Assembly (NCBI GenBank): GCA_029718625.1
Contig: CM056376.1
Coordinates: 78,987,386-79,051,385 of the forward strand
Direction of reading: 5' to 3'
DNA: 64,000 bases
From: Synaphobranchus kaupii
Lineage: Eukaryota > Chordata > Actinopteri > Anguilliformes > Synaphobranchidae
The notes beneath the pieces are model-generated. The model was not told where the DNA came from, made no database searches, and worked only from the letters and a program-made list of their open reading frames with translations. This document shows, in pieces, positions 1 to 12,410 of the stretch. A program made the translations under genes and the position numbers. Numbering within the stretch: the first letter of the stretch is position 1; each line of letters opens with the position of its first letter.

Positions 1-713
1 TGTTATTGGTGGGGTAAAATTTATACTAGGAACATGCCACTGGAGATCCTCCAACCCACTGGGCTGGTTCCTGTTCCAGTCAGAACTTTGCTGTAGCTAT
101 GCATTTCATTTAACCACAATGCATGCTGGGTCCACTGGCTGGGCCATGTTTAGGCCCCACACTTCCTGTCAACTGCTCTCTCACTTGTTTCTTGTTTGCA
201 TTCCATCTTCTGCTCTGGTCAGTGTTAGGCTGGGGTCATCAGGTTTGCTGTGGATTGGCTTCAAACTCTTGTCTAGGGCCCTCTTCTGATTCATGGGAAA
301 CTAGAGATCGACTCATTTGTGGCAGATACATAATCTCACACACAAAAACTATTTTTCAGCCTTGTCTTCAAAATAGTACAGTGAATATTCCATGTGCTTT
401 CTTAGGGTTTCAGGTGTGAAAAGATAACCTTTTCTCTTAAGGCATATAGAAAATAGGGAAATGTTATCACATATTTATCCTTTGACATGAATACTTGATA
501 TAAAAAAATCAATAGTTTTAAAAAAGCACCCAGGGGTGAAAGTTTTTAGTCAGTTCTGCTAAGTAATTTCACAATGTCCTTGTGTGTCCAGTCAAAATAT
601 TTTCATGGGTTTATGTTGTCTCACAAAAGGATCATAATCACAATCAGGAATTTAGGTGCTGTAATATTTCTATTTAAGTTCAGAACATCATCTTTGTTGT
701 CAGTTAACTAATT
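1..713. other. Unassigned non-coding sequence
   Basis: AT-rich sequence. The short open frames are not accompanied by splice or codon signals I would trust. I see no repeat, RNA gene or recognisable element here. Confidence 0.5.
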
Positions 714-2156
714 AGGTGTGGTTGAAAAACCACACCTACTGTTATCGCTCAGACTGACCGTTATTATTCTTCCGCCGATTTTTCAAAACCTATCTCCTCC
801 TACACTGTTCACACCATCGACACCATTTATACCTCATATTATACCTTTATACCCCCTCCAGGTTGCTATTACTTTTTACCTTTATAGCAAATCCAAATGC
901 TGTCACGTAACGTTATGTTGTCTAAGTTACAAAATAGGCTACAATTGAATTGTTAACAAAACATTTTTAGCGCTGTTGAAATTTTTGCCTATGTTTTAGC
1001 TAAATGCTATGAATCTAGCCTATGAATCACTCCATTCGACATTATTCAACAAATTCTGATTTATGTCTTAATAACGTTAACACAGACAACTTCCTAACAA
1101 AACATGACAAAAGCATAAGCCAGCTAGCTAGGCTACTGTGGTTAAGCTACCAGGAAAAACAAACCTTTCACTCTGCATGAAAATGCCAAGGTGACCGGTG
1201 CCAGTAGACTACGTTAGCAAAATGCAATCGATTATAGCTACAGCAAATAAACTATCCACTACACGTGATTGGGTTATAATCTCAAGTTTATGCGAGTCAA
1301 CAACGTTAAACTAAGTTACTATACGCAAACGATAGCCTATGTTTAATTATTGCTTTAGATAGCTGCATGCTAGGTAGGCTGAATAGAACGTTGAATTCAG
1401 CACAGGACATGTGGTTTGGACTTGACAAAATGGTGAGATCTGTAATCGGAATCAGATTTGTTTAATAAAGTGGAGAAATCAGTAGATGAGCATTTGGTTA
1501 AAACTTAGGCAAAAATTGTATGAACCCATATTTTTCTACAAACACAACTACAACTGTGTCCGAATAGTCCGAATCAGCACACACTACTATTTGAGTATGC
1601 CAGTTGAGTATACTTTTTTTTTGTTTTTTTTTTGTTGAAAAGCTGTTAAATTAGGCTAGCCTTACCTGCACGGCCAAATTGAGTGTTCTCAATATCCCCA
1701 GATGATGTAGCCAAAGTGTGTAAAGGAAACTGATATAGCCTAGGCTACTTATGTCCAGGTTTATATGGAGGATATTTTGCATACTGCATATCACTGCAGT
1801 GTAGACTACAGTAAGCAATATGCTAGTACACAGGACGCAGTAAATTGGGCATTCACAATGCCTTCCTCTACAACACTGTTATGACCCAACAATACTATCC
1901 CAGATGATTTGACATTACCTTTTTGTGCTTTTATCACAATACATTACTTCTTTGTATCACTTCCAGGTTCTCTAGACTACTTACCACAAAATAGGCTACA
2001 TAACCATATTTTAGCACTTTCACCTTCACTAGATCCCTTTATACCGCATTAACAGTTCATACCATTTCCACCTTTTATTTTCCACCTCACACTATACCAT
2101 ATTACCATCTTTCTATGCCATTTCCAGCCATTGATATTTGTGAGGCAACCACACCT
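714..2156. mobile_element. Putative non-autonomous DNA transposon with AGGTGTGGTTG ends
   Basis: The left end reads AGGTGTGGTTG and is followed at once by its own complement, so 714-737 is a short hairpin. The right end, 2146-2156, is the exact complement CAACCACACCT. Just inside both ends lie similar pyrimidine-rich stretches (near 806-860 and 2040-2100) with ACCATTT and TATACC motifs. No transposase frame is visible. I could not define a clean target duplication, so the superfamily is open. Similar hairpin-ended repeats are, from memory, common in fish genomes. Confidence 0.5.
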
Positions 2157-3646
2157 ACAATTTCTTTAGGAATTGTTAATCTAGTTTATACCATATTATT
2201 GTACTCCAAACTATAATCACACCATCATATACTGTAACTGCTAGTTTTTTATTAGCAATCTCCTGTAAATAGACTTTTTATAGCCACTGGAGTCTGTCCT
2301 ATTATAAGCAACCCAAAATTCTGTGACTTGTAGATGATGGTAAAATATGTATTTGATTATTCTTATGAATAAATGCATTGTGAGAGTAATAAATGAAAGT
2401 TGATAGCAGCAAGCACTACAAGCATTCCCTTTCTTTTAATCTATGTGTACCAATTGGTCTGGAAATGGAAGGGTCTGGAAAAAACAGCCCACTGTCCGAA
2501 TGAACTGGATAATTATAAACTGGTAATAAGTCACAGTGGCACCACAGTATCTACTTGGACCAAAAGAATATACTCATCGGAGGATCCCAGAGGCACATCC
2601 CTCAATACATTGTGCAGAAAATGACATTCTAAAACAGTCTTTTTGTCATCTCAAAAGCTTTAACAAGATAACACGTGGAAAGATTACTGTTTGTCTCATT
2701 TTTGGTGCTCTTTTATCAAAATGTGTTCAGCTGAATTCCACAGCATGTTCAAGTTGGGTAATAATTCTTTGCACTGGGTTTTTCCTATCCTTGCATTTTA
2801 GGGCCACACCAGAGAGCTGTTCCTGTTTATCGATTGTTGTAAAGGGGTAAGAGATGAAAGGCAAACGGCTTCCTCAACCATTACAAAATGTCTGTCGTAC
2901 AAAACATATATGGCAAGCTTACGAAGAAAATTTGGTTTGAGGTTTGGTGCGTCAACTCTTGGAGTCCTCAGATGGACGTTGATCATTCACTTTTGACCCT
3001 TCACTAAGGAGGTCGAACGTCCTGCCCGCAATGTAATCACAATGGGCATTCCACACACAAAACAAAAAACAAAATTGACGTCTGGGCTCATTTCAACATG
3101 TAATTTAACAAGGAAATCTACTAAACGAGAGTAGATTAAGCTATTCATTTGTTTCAGAAGTGTACTTACACTTCAACAATGTTATTTTTTTACTTTAGAA
3201 GCCAGAAATGATTATGCTAATTTGACTCTGTTTACGAGCATTTGTGCCTATACTTAACGCTGTACCGAAATCAATGGGGTCATTATAAAACATCCAGCCA
3301 CATTGAAGTCGTTAATACACATTTTATTACAAGAAAAACTCACTGTGAAATGTTTTAGGTGTTAATCGATCGGTATGTATCGATACATTCGTCTATTTAC
3401 GTGTCCTGAAAACGTTACATGTGCTGCGCGTCCTGCGGAATTCTACAGCCACTTCAGAAGCAAAATGGCACCAAAAAAATAAGGCGCTCGCCACCTTATT
3501 CTAAATAACCCCAGAAGGGATTTTGTAATAGTGAAATGAAATGTTATTCAAATTGTAGTCTTGACATCATGCCGATTGTTCAAATCCGATTGGTCCAAGA
3601 TATGCTGGCAAAGAGGCGCTCTGAAATGTTTTCTGATGTGGCTAGG
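2157..3646. other. Unassigned non-coding sequence
   Basis: No supported gene, RNA or element. Several open frames of 60-100 codons overlap each other on opposite strands and look like chance frames. Confidence 0.5.
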
Positions 3647-4253
3647 TCAGTAAACTCCAGATGAACAACGACATTTTTACATGTAGATCTTCATCAAAAT
3701 CTCGTCTACAGTATGGTATAAAGCATTTTAATATTGCGAATGGGTGTTTTTTTAAATTAACATGAAAAGGGAACATGCAACTTATAGATTCCGAATCCAA
3801 AAACTGAGAATTCTGATAACCAGTGCCAGCTAAAGTCGCTAGCTGCTATGTTTTTCTCTGGACCATATCGCCGGTAAACTCCATATGAACAACGACATTT
3901 TTACATGTAGATCTTCATCAAAATCTCGTCTACAGTATGGTATAAAGCATTTTAATATTGCGAATGGGTGTTTTTTTAAATTTAACATGAAAAGGGAACA
4001 TGCACCTTATAGATTCCGAATCCAAAAACTGAGAATTCTGATAACCAGTGCCAGCTAAAGTCGCTAGCTGCTGTTTTTCTCTGGACCATATCGCCGGTAA
4101 ACTCCAGATGAACAACGACATTTTTACATGTAGATCTTCATCAAAATCTCGTCTACAGTATGGTATAAAGCATTTTAATATTGCGAATGGGTGTTTTTAA
4201 ATTAATGTGAAAAGGGAACATGCACTTTATAGATTCCGAATCCAAAAACAGAG
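3647..4253. repeat. Tandem repeat, unit about 223 bp, about 2.7 copies
   Basis: Copies start at about 3647, 3871 and 4094, each opening with TAAACTCCA(G/T)ATGAAC and running through a block ending in TTTTTCTCTGGACCATATCG. The third copy breaks off near 4253. The copies differ by only a few substitutions and small indels, so the duplication is fairly young. Nothing in the unit looks coding. Confidence 0.85.
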
Positions 4254-4589
4254 AATGGAAGGTGGCGCTTTAAACACTTTATGACTTTTTAAATTCTGTT
4301 TGCTGTGTAATTGGTTCTACAAAACAACATGCAACATATAGCTTCCAATCAAATGCCCCCACCCCCTACCCTTTTACAGCTTTTACCCTACCCATAACTT
4401 GCTGTTAATATTTTAAAAAATTATTTCTGCTTGGGACCCAAGAAGAGAACAACACTGAAAACATGGTTGTCTGTAGACTAGATACGTTAAAATTACATTC
4501 GCAATTGTGTGCCTTGTGTAGATATAATTCTCTTTTGATAAGAAAGTAGGTGGCTCTGAAAAGAGCCTTTGGGGTGTGCAATAAGACCA
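4254..4589. other. Spacer between tandem repeat and SGNH ORF
   Basis: This AT-rich spacer lies downstream of the minus-strand SGNH frame, so it would be its 3' flank. I see no clear minus-strand polyadenylation signal and no other feature. Confidence 0.4.
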
Positions 4590-5165
4590 TCAGAGCTGTA
4601 AGGACAGGGCTGTGTAAATGTTGTCAAGAAATAGCCTGTTACCCTCTAAATTTAAATGTGTCCCATCACTGTCTAAATGATTTAAGCCAATGTTAGGATG
4701 CATAATGCAACCCATACTCATGTCTGACAGAAAGCCAAACATGGCCCCGTTTAGCCGTCGTCTGGTCCTTTCAAGGCCATATCCGGTAGTCGCGGTCTGA
4801 CCCCGCCAGTTCCAGCGAGGTAGGATGTCCGAAAACATCAATTTGGTTTTGGGAAATAGCAAATCGATTTCCCTGATGTCTGTCTTCATGCGCCGCATTA
4901 GGCTGATCCTTGTATTTCCGTACGTGCCAATGCTGTTCCCACCGAGGTGAATCACCATCACATCTGGGTCCTCGCGGATGTCAGCCCGTTTCGAGCGGAG
5001 AAGAGGCATTAAGTGTTCCCACCTTCTGCCCCCTCTGCCAGCCCAGGTGATCTGGCAATCTAGCCCCAGGTTCTGGTCCAGTCCAAATGCTCCTAAATGC
5101 GCCTGCAGCCTGGCGATAAGCGAGCTCCCGATGATCCAAACGCGTGGTAATGAGCAATCGGTCAT
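4590..5165 (-). CDS. Small SGNH/GDSL-type hydrolase-like protein, probably retroelement-derived
   Basis: This is a single uninterrupted 191-residue frame on the minus strand with ATG at 5165-5163. It shows the conserved blocks of the SGNH hydrolase fold in order. Block I is IIGSSLI (residues 11-17; Ser15 would be the nucleophile, with GSSL in place of GDSL). A glycine lies at about 43-46 (AGRGG), and block III is HLGGNS with Asn77. Block V is DGTH with Asp167 and His170. The catalytic Ser, Gly, Asn and Asp-xx-His are therefore all present. At under 200 residues it is a bare catalytic domain without a signal peptide or membrane segment. From family knowledge, such domains occur as esterase-like parts of CR1/L2-type LINEs and of Ngaro/DIRS-type retroelements, and as many-copy single-exon frames in fish. 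No reverse transcriptase or tyrosine recombinase lies next to it, so the source element is not identified. An in-frame but inactive or untranscribed remnant cannot be ruled out. Confidence 0.65.
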   Translation of the reverse strand: MTDCSLPRVWIIGSSLIARLQAHLGAFGLDQNLGLDCQITWAGRGGRRWEHLMPLLRSKRADIREDPDVMVIHLGGNSIGTYGNTRISLMRRMKTDIREIDLLFPKTKLMFSDILPRWNWRGQTATTGYGLERTRRRLNGAMFGFLSDMSMGCIMHPNIGLNHLDSDGTHLNLEGNRLFLDNIYTALSLQL

Positions 5166-7011
5166 GCTGTCATGTTGTCAATAGAAATAAATACTAACGT
5201 TTTGTGGCGCAAATACTGTATTTATAGCTTTATTATGCAATCGCTATTCGCTAAATTATCTCTATGCTAACCCACGATTGGATAGACTGTCCTCAAGTTG
5301 TGAATGGTCGAATGCATTACCTGAACAAAGCCAATAGGGTTTAATAAACAAATTATGAAATAGCTGCGCGTTGTCAAAATGGGTCAGACCCAGACGCATT
5401 AAGTAGGCTAATCAATGTTACTGTTGTGAATACAGTGGAATTCTGAAGCCGCGGGACCCGCCAAGTTTGAAACTGAGACGTTTGGCACGTATGGCGTTTT
5501 GGGAGTACATATTTAATTAAATACAACACGCCATAACAATATATGTGAGTAAATGTGTAGAGTATATTAGTTTTCCTGTACGAATACCACAAAATATCGG
5601 TTCTTGTTGTTGAAAAAATAAGGATAACGGTATCCTAAAAGCAGCACAGATGATGATGTGTTTCCGTCCAACGAGAGTGATTACACGGAAGTGAAACGGG
5701 CTAAAAAAATAATTTTAAAGCGAACAAACGTCCTTTTTCTGACAAGCTAGCGATTTATATATTGTTATTTGATTATCTTGTAGCATTTAGGACAATATAC
5801 ATGAAAAATAATACAAGCAAAATATGTTTTCTGAAAAATCACGAAAACGGGTTTGACCTCCCTACCTTCACTTTTGAAGTTATCTCAGCTCACCATCAAC
5901 ATCTTTTAAAATCCCACATTGCCATCTATGAGACGCACATGAATGAGATTACTGTGCTGATGTGAAAAACTGTTCTTTGACTTGGCATCATAGAGCTTGC
6001 ACGCCAAGAAAACAATAACTTGCATGATTTGAAATGGATCTCACACTGAGATTTACTGCTTTTTATGTGCAGAAACCCTCAAAAAAAAGTTATGGTTTTC
6101 AATGAAGGATGCAGTCACAGATATGAAATGTTTGAGATTGGGTTTATGTCATTATGGAAAAACTAGAATATATTTTATATAATTTTTCAATAAAGTTGAC
6201 TTCACATTGGAAATTAACATCTGTGATGTACAGTATATGGCAGTGACAATAATATATGTTTTGTTTCTAATGTATACATTGTAAATGACATTTGTGTATG
6301 CTAAAATACATTCCTTAAATTTGGAAATTAATTAATCAAGAACTCCAACAATGTCATTGCAACCTTGGTCTTGTGGTTAAGTGATAAAACTGGTTGCTCG
6401 CAGATTTTAACCTTCTATTTTAAATCATAAATTTCATCACTGCAAGAGGGTTCTGTAAATCAACTTTGTCCTAAAATGCAAGTGGTGCTGCTTTTTGTCA
6501 ATTATTGGTCTTTAAAACAAAGTGGCGACTATCTATCAGTGTCATTTTCAACAGAAGTTACATAGTAAAATGTACATTAGAAATTGATGTGCAGTATCAA
6601 ACACATTTATGATATCCTTGTGACTCATGAAGTGTTTCCCAGTGTATGGAGTTTAATTTTTGGCAGTGATTCTTGGTAGCGTTCCAGAGCGCTCTCCCAG
6701 CAGATGCTGTGACTTGTTTTCCTGGAGGGCGACAGATAGTTTTTGTATGTCATTTGGTTTTTTACCTGACTTCATGGTGCTTGAGAAATAATTCTTCTTT
6801 GTCTTTTTCTTTTTTCTTCCTCTTTGATGACAGCTTGTAAGCCAAGGTACAGGTAGACTGCTTATATGAGATGGATTGCGGCTCAGAGTGATTGAAAAGT
6901 CAAAATCCACGCCATTTGTCCCGTTGATTTCAGAAAGGAAATAATAATTAATCAGCCTCTCTAGTACTGTCTTTGAAAAGCCCATGCAACGATTAGCCCG
7001 CTGAGCTAAAA
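5166..7011. other. Unassigned AT-rich sequence
   Basis: No supported gene. A 127-codon minus-strand frame at 6653-7036 is lysine-rich in its middle because of a CTTTTTCTTT tract and has no recognisable domain. It runs into the minisatellite at its start, so I treat it as chance. Confidence 0.45.
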
Positions 7012-7280
7012 CCACTATACTGGCTCTACCAAACACAGCGGCTTTTCACATGCTAACTTGTGTCTCTGAACTCCACTATACTGGCTCTACCAAACACAGC
7101 GGCTTTTCACATGCTAACTTGTGTCTCTGAACTCCACTATACTGGCTCTACCAAACACAGCGGCTTTTCACATGCTAACTTGTGTCTCTGAACTCCACTA
7201 TACTGGCTACCAAACACAGCGGCTTTTCACATGCTAACTTGTGTCTCTGAACTCCACTATACTGGCTCTACCAAACACTG
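7012..7280. repeat. Minisatellite, 61-bp unit, about 4.4 copies
   Basis: Units begin with CCACTATACTGGC at 7012, 7073, 7134, 7195 and 7254. The first three are identical as read. The fourth lacks two bases (TGGCTACC for TGGCTCTACC), and the fifth is cut short at about 7280. The near identity shows recent expansion or array homogenisation. Confidence 0.93.
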
Positions 7281-8003
7281 AATTTGCTCCTTTAAGACAT
7301 TTTGTATTTCTCGTGTCATTTTGTATTGACCTTGTTACAAAAGAGATGCATACATGTATCAACCAAATGGTGATTTATTTATTCATGGCAAAACCTGTGA
7401 AAATAACTTGCTGATTAAGGAAATATAAATGCACTGATATTTTTCTAGAAACAAACAAATGAAGTAATTTTTCATTCTTTACATGAAGCATACATTATTT
7501 ATACCTTAGTGCAAGTTTGATTTACAAGTATATTGACCCACTCACCTACCAACTGAAAAACAAAGAAAGTATCCCAGGTTTTGTTTTAATATATGTGAAT
7601 TAATCTTCCAATAAATATAATTGATTTAAATTTTAAAAAGGGATATTAGGTGTGAGGAGGAGTATTGCATCAGGAAAGGTGAAATATCAAATTGTAATAT
7701 GCTTCAATGATATAATGAATTGAATTAGGGATTGGTTAAAGATTCTTAGCATGTTGTGCAGTTAATTAAATTTGATTAATTAATGAAAGAGAACGGTTCT
7801 TGCATGTTACATCAGACGTGATTGAAAAGATAACCTTTACAGAGGTACTGCATAATTGAGTCTATTAATAATTAACCTATTTAAAGTACTGACTAAATAT
7901 TCTTGCATTTAATCAGTGTAAACCTTGCATTGTAAACCAAACTAATGCTGTTCAGTAGCAGCATGGTATGGACTGTCATTGCTAAACAATCTGTGTGACA
8001 GTT
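7281..8003. other. Unassigned AT-rich sequence
   Basis: Low-complexity A/T-rich DNA with many TTAATTAA-like motifs. No gene or defined element seen. Confidence 0.45.
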
Positions 8004-8346
8004 GGGCCAGTAACACTTTATTTAAAAGTTTTGTTAAAAAAAAATGTGTTTGTTTGTAAACCAAACTAATGCTTTACAAATATGAGTTCTTATGTCTTAC
8101 TAACTTATCTGTACTTAATTCATATGAATACATAATAAACTGTGGCCACTTTAGTTGGTGGTGCAGATCAGTTTTTGAATGTGTCATATACATGATTTCA
8201 CATATATTAACTACTAACTAATGCTTTACAAATATGAGTTCTTATAAGTCATTATTAGAAATCACTTTATAAATGGTTAATAGATCATTTACTAATGGTT
8301 AACAAATTCTTTATAACGGAACCTTAAAATAGTGTTACTTTGGGCC
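8004..8346. mobile_element. Short MITE with GGGCC...GTAACACT ends
   Basis: The left end GGGCCAGTAACACTTTATTT and the right end, which reads inward on the other strand as GGCCCAAAGTAACACTATTT, are imperfect inverted repeats. The interior contains stuttering (T)TAATGGTTAA and AATGCTTTACAAATATGAG motifs, the latter duplicated at about 8065 and 8219. This layout fits small non-coding fish MITEs. A target duplication is not clear. Confidence 0.5.
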
Positions 8347-8574
8347 TGCTGAGAATCACGTACAATCACAGAAGAAATTAAATTAATCCATAATACAAAA
8401 CGTTCTTTCTCAACCGCTTCCTTGTGAGAGTTTGGTATATATAGTATTACATAAAGCTAACGTTCTTAATGTTCGTATCCCCTGGTTATGTACCTCTGTG
8501 CTGAAATTCTTACTGCCAATTAGCCACATCAACACACTAACCATTAGATAGGCTAACTCCTACACTGTCTCCCT

Positions 8575-8730
8575 TGTGCACATGTGTTTGCGTGTGTATG
8601 TGTGTAGTGCACTTGTGTCTGTGTCTACGCATGTGTGTGCGTGTGTGTCTGTGTCTACGTGTGTGTGTGTGTGTGTGCGCGCGTGTGTCTGTGTCTATGT
8701 GTCTCTGTATGTGTGCATGTGTATGTGTAT
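8575..8730. repeat. Imperfect TG microsatellite
   Basis: This is a TGTG-rich stretch broken by TCTGTGTCTACG blocks that themselves recur three or four times. A minisatellite layer therefore sits on top of the dinucleotide repeat. The cysteine/valine-rich frame through it is a by-product. Confidence 0.9.
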
Positions 8731-10812
8731 AAGTAAACGAGGGGGTATTATCAGCCCATCTTCTATTTAACTCCCTCCTTTCCTGTTACATACATTATAG
8801 CCCTGTGATTATGCATTTAAAGGGTTTAATGAAAGGGTTTAAATGAGAGTGGGAAAAGCAAGTGACTTTTGGATAATGTCAGAAAAAAGGGATAATTTGG
8901 TGAAATATAAAAAAAAAAATGGCTGATTAAATAATTCAAATTAATGTTGCAGTCAGCCATCCATATAATGTGACAATAATCATGCTAAAATAATAACAAA
9001 ATTAAACTTTATTATATCATTTATTATTTTATTTATTTATAAGACAGAGCATTATATCTTAATAAACAATTCATTTACTGCCAAAAAACACATATGTGGC
9101 ATAGTTGGCGATTGGCGGTAGCGTTGCCCACGGTTATGGAGCGTTCAGTCGGCAGGGATCTGTGTCTCATCATTTTCCTCACTGGTCGATCAAGTGACTG
9201 CGAATCTGCCCGTTAAGCTACACATGAAATGTCTTCCTCCGACTCATCTCTGCCAGCCTGACAGTTGCAGTGTGATAAGAAGCAGCACTTGACATCACTT
9301 TCTTCAGAGGAGAGCACATGCTTGCCTGCGCTGTCCACAAATCGATAGCTAGGAGTCCAGTTATGAAAGCTGATATATGATTGGGCATTCCACACTGGGA
9401 GAAACCTAAGGGGTGGGGGGGGGGGTACTGTATTCCATTTTAAACTGAGAATACATGCTGAGATTACATGAGGAATGGCTTATAGATAAAAAGTTAAATA
9501 ATGATCACAAACTTTTCAATCCCATTCTGCAGTTATTAAAAGTGAGCAAAATTGAAATAAGCTTAATTACATTCGAAATGCAGACGTAGGGCGGCTCTCG
9601 GCTTTTGGAACAGCATGCACGATTTTCCTTTTGGGTGACACATTCTTCTTTTGTTTTGACACTTTGCTCTCACCTGCGCAAAATTAATTTTCTCGGCTGT
9701 TCTGCTTCGCGAAACAAATATCCCCCACTCTTCTTGCTCCCGGGATACAAAATATGCAAATCTCCTATAGACCCATCCGCTCCAATTCCCACAGTATGTG
9801 GCCTTATTTCCTGACGGGATTCTGCCCATCAAAAAGCATGTGAGCTCATAAAACAGATAATCCAGATTTGGTGATATTAAAGCCCCATCACATTTGCAAG
9901 CATTACGTGTTTATTATCATGCTCTGGTCATGCCTTTTCCGTTCGCACACGTATTTTGGAGGAAATGACCACACGAGGGCGTAATAGAGCAGAGGCTCTT
10001 TACAGAAGTGCTGCAACACCGTGATTTCAACGTTAGATTGTTCCTCCAAACCCTTTCTCACTGAAAGTGAAATGGGATGGCTCACAAACAAAGGCTCCAA
10101 AAAAGCTTGTAATTTGACTGTCGGAGTTTGGCAATGCCTTTCTTAATTACTCACAGCAAAGGGGAACGGGGAGCCCCAAGCGAGAGCGTTGAGACAATGC
10201 TGTTATTCTCTGACTGGAATAAGCATTTACTGCAGCTTTGTGTCTTTCTGTTGTCATTCCTTGGGGGCAAAGATTTGCGAAAGGCTTTTGGTGTTCTTGC
10301 GCAAAGCTGTGGGTGACATCTGAGATTTATTTAGAGACGACCGGCCTGTGTGATCGCAGAAGTTTCTGGCACCAGCTTGAATATATTCATTAACAAGGAT
10401 CTCCTCCGGGGGGATTTTTCACAAAACGATTTGCAGCTTAACTCATGTGAAGACCGTTGCATGTGTCAGTAATTCTTCAACTTATGTTTCAGTTAAAATT
10501 ATTTGAGGACCATTGTATGTGTCAGTATTTCTCTCACTAGAGCCCAGTTAAATTGTTCCAAGGACCGCTGTATGTGTGTATCAGTGTGTCACCAGTTTCA
10601 GAGGAGACATTCTAGGTGACTCTCATATTGAAAACACAGGATGTTTGCATCACTATGTTCAAGGTTCCCAAAACACACAATCTCTGAAATGGAGTGCCAA
10701 GGACAACCAGCCTCTTCTTTTTTTGGACAAAATATATCAAAGGAAATCCCATACTAGTAAAATCTCACCCATAGATCTCACCAAAATTATTGCCATAACA
10801 TTTGATTAATTG
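8731..10812. other. Unassigned sequence, partly CNE-like
   Basis: No gene supported. 9411-9425 is a G-run broken by one T. The part at 9560-10420 is less repetitive, with motifs such as ATGCAAAT, TTAATT and CCTTATTTCC. By composition it resembles conserved non-coding DNA, but conservation cannot be judged from one sequence. Confidence 0.4.
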
Positions 10813-11596
10813 CAGTGAGCATCAGGATTCACTGGACAGTGGCACATTTTTTTTAATTATTTTGGTTCTGTACTCAAAGCACTTTGAGTTTGAAAGGATA
10901 CAATTTGGGGGGACTAGATTTAGCTGTAAATTATGCTGGAACAGTATGGAATACATGGTTGGCGAAATGGCTATAATTCATCAAGGGTCTGAGGTATCAA
11001 ACAAGCCTCAAACCATCACTCTGCTGCCAGATATGCAGTAGATATGGATGGATCACTTTAAGGGTTGAACTCTATGGAAAAATAAATCAGGAGAAGAAAC
11101 CCTTCAAGTTATCCATCCATATCTACTGCAGCATAGTGTTGGTTTAAGGCTTGTTTGGTGACTTTGAGCCATTTAGTCAACCATGTGTAATGTTCCAGTG
11201 TAATTTACAGCTAAATCTAGTCCCACCCCCCCAATTTCCATAGAGATCCATTCAAATGCAGAGAGGTTATAGTATTGCTTGTAGGAGTACCAGAAAATAA
11301 GATATTAAGAGTATTTTGATATTGTTGGGTCACAGACATCAGGAAGTAATGGCATGCAAAGGATATGCGACCAAATATAAAAAATTATTACTTTATTCTA
11401 CATTGTTAAACTGTCCAATATTTTTTGATGCCCGAAAATGGGGTTCTATAATTTCTAAACAGTTCATCCGATATGGATGAAAATACCCTCAAATTAAACC
11501 TCATTGTCATTGTATCCTTTCAAACTCAAAGTGCTAGAGTACAGAACCAAAATAACAAAAAATGTGTCACTGTCCAATGAATTATGGTGCTCACTG
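10813..11596. mobile_element. Palindromic Tc1/mariner-type non-autonomous element with very long inverted repeats
   Basis: Both ends carry CAGTGAGC..., followed inward by the same series: TGGACAGTG, CACATTTTTT, TTTTGGTTCTGTACTC, AGCACTTTGAGTTTGAAAGGATACAAT. The arms meet at the centre with a perfect 20-bp inverted pair (11035-11054 and 11111-11130) around a 56-nt loop. The right arm is longer by about 230 bp (about 11250-11480), which looks deleted from the left arm. TA follows the right end (11597-11598); the left flank reads TG, presumably a mutated TA. This matches the long-terminal-repeat Tc1-like elements widespread in fish. No transposase is encoded. Confidence 0.85.
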
Positions 11597-12323
11597 TATA
11601 TGGGGCATTGCTCTCTGGGTGGCCTTTGTACTCACAAGGCTTATCGTGCTTCAACAACTCTCCCTCTGTCTTTATGAATGAATGGGCAACAAGCTCAGAC
11701 AACACAGTGTTACATAACCTCTTCTCAGCTAGTCTTTATGAAATAATTTGTCCCTCCGGGTTACAGACTCTCAATTTCACTCTAATGAACACTCTACTCT
11801 CTCTTCATCCTGTGGCTCTCTGAAAATCGTACTGTAGCCGGTCTCTCCTGCTCTTGGCTCATTGTAAATTACAGTGTCGAAAGAGAGTTTGTGCTGGTCC
11901 TGACAAATCCCAAGGTCCTGTCTGCACTTACCAGGAAGGGTGACACAATGGATTAGAGATGGATTGTATTGATTCAAAGTTGAGTCTATGTTCATTTACA
12001 TTACTTCCCGGATGAAGTTTCAACATCAGTCTGGTGAGCAAACTGATGTTGGATGAACATCGATTTCTCCCCTGAAAATGATTCAATGTTGATTCATTGT
12101 TTGACCCTATCCAGTCCAATATCCCTAATCCCTCTTCTAGACTCCACTGTATTTCTAAGGCTACTTAGACATGAAATCCTGGATTTTTTGAGTGAAATAG
12201 AACAAAGAGATTGGTTGGTCGTATTTACTGGCTTTTTATAGCCCTGGACTCCTGGGGAACTACAACAAACCTGGTGAGTATTACAGACTCTCAGACCAAG
12301 AGGATAACAGGGTTTATTAATTG
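11597..12323. other. Unassigned sequence
   Basis: No gene supported. Short stretches such as TGATGTTGGATGAACATCGATTTC near 12045 recur with local inversion around 11985-12100, perhaps an old MITE fragment. Confidence 0.35.
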
Positions 12324-12410
12324 CATCACATTACATTGCAATCACTTAACAGATGCTCTTATCCAGAGCAACAAACAAAAGTAAAGAACATTCATGTTAG
12401 TCTCAGGAAT
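12324..12410 (+). repeat. SINE-like fragment, decayed
   Basis: CATCACATTACATTGC is followed by TTAACAGATGCTCTTATCCAGAGCAAC. This is a diverged version of the TTGGCAGACGCTTTTATCCAAAGCGAC block that recurs in fish genomes and also occurs here at 28405. It is only a short piece without a visible promoter, so the full element type is not certain. Confidence 0.5.

Noticed and set aside
6653..7036. 127-codon minus-strand frame, and a possible tRNA-like TAGCTCAGCGGGCTAA stretch near 6990
   Set aside because: No domain in the frame. The tRNA-like A box lacks a matching B box and a cloverleaf that I could draw.
7012..7280. CRISPR-like array
   Set aside because: Units are contiguous 61-bp repeats without unique spacers, and the DNA is vertebrate.
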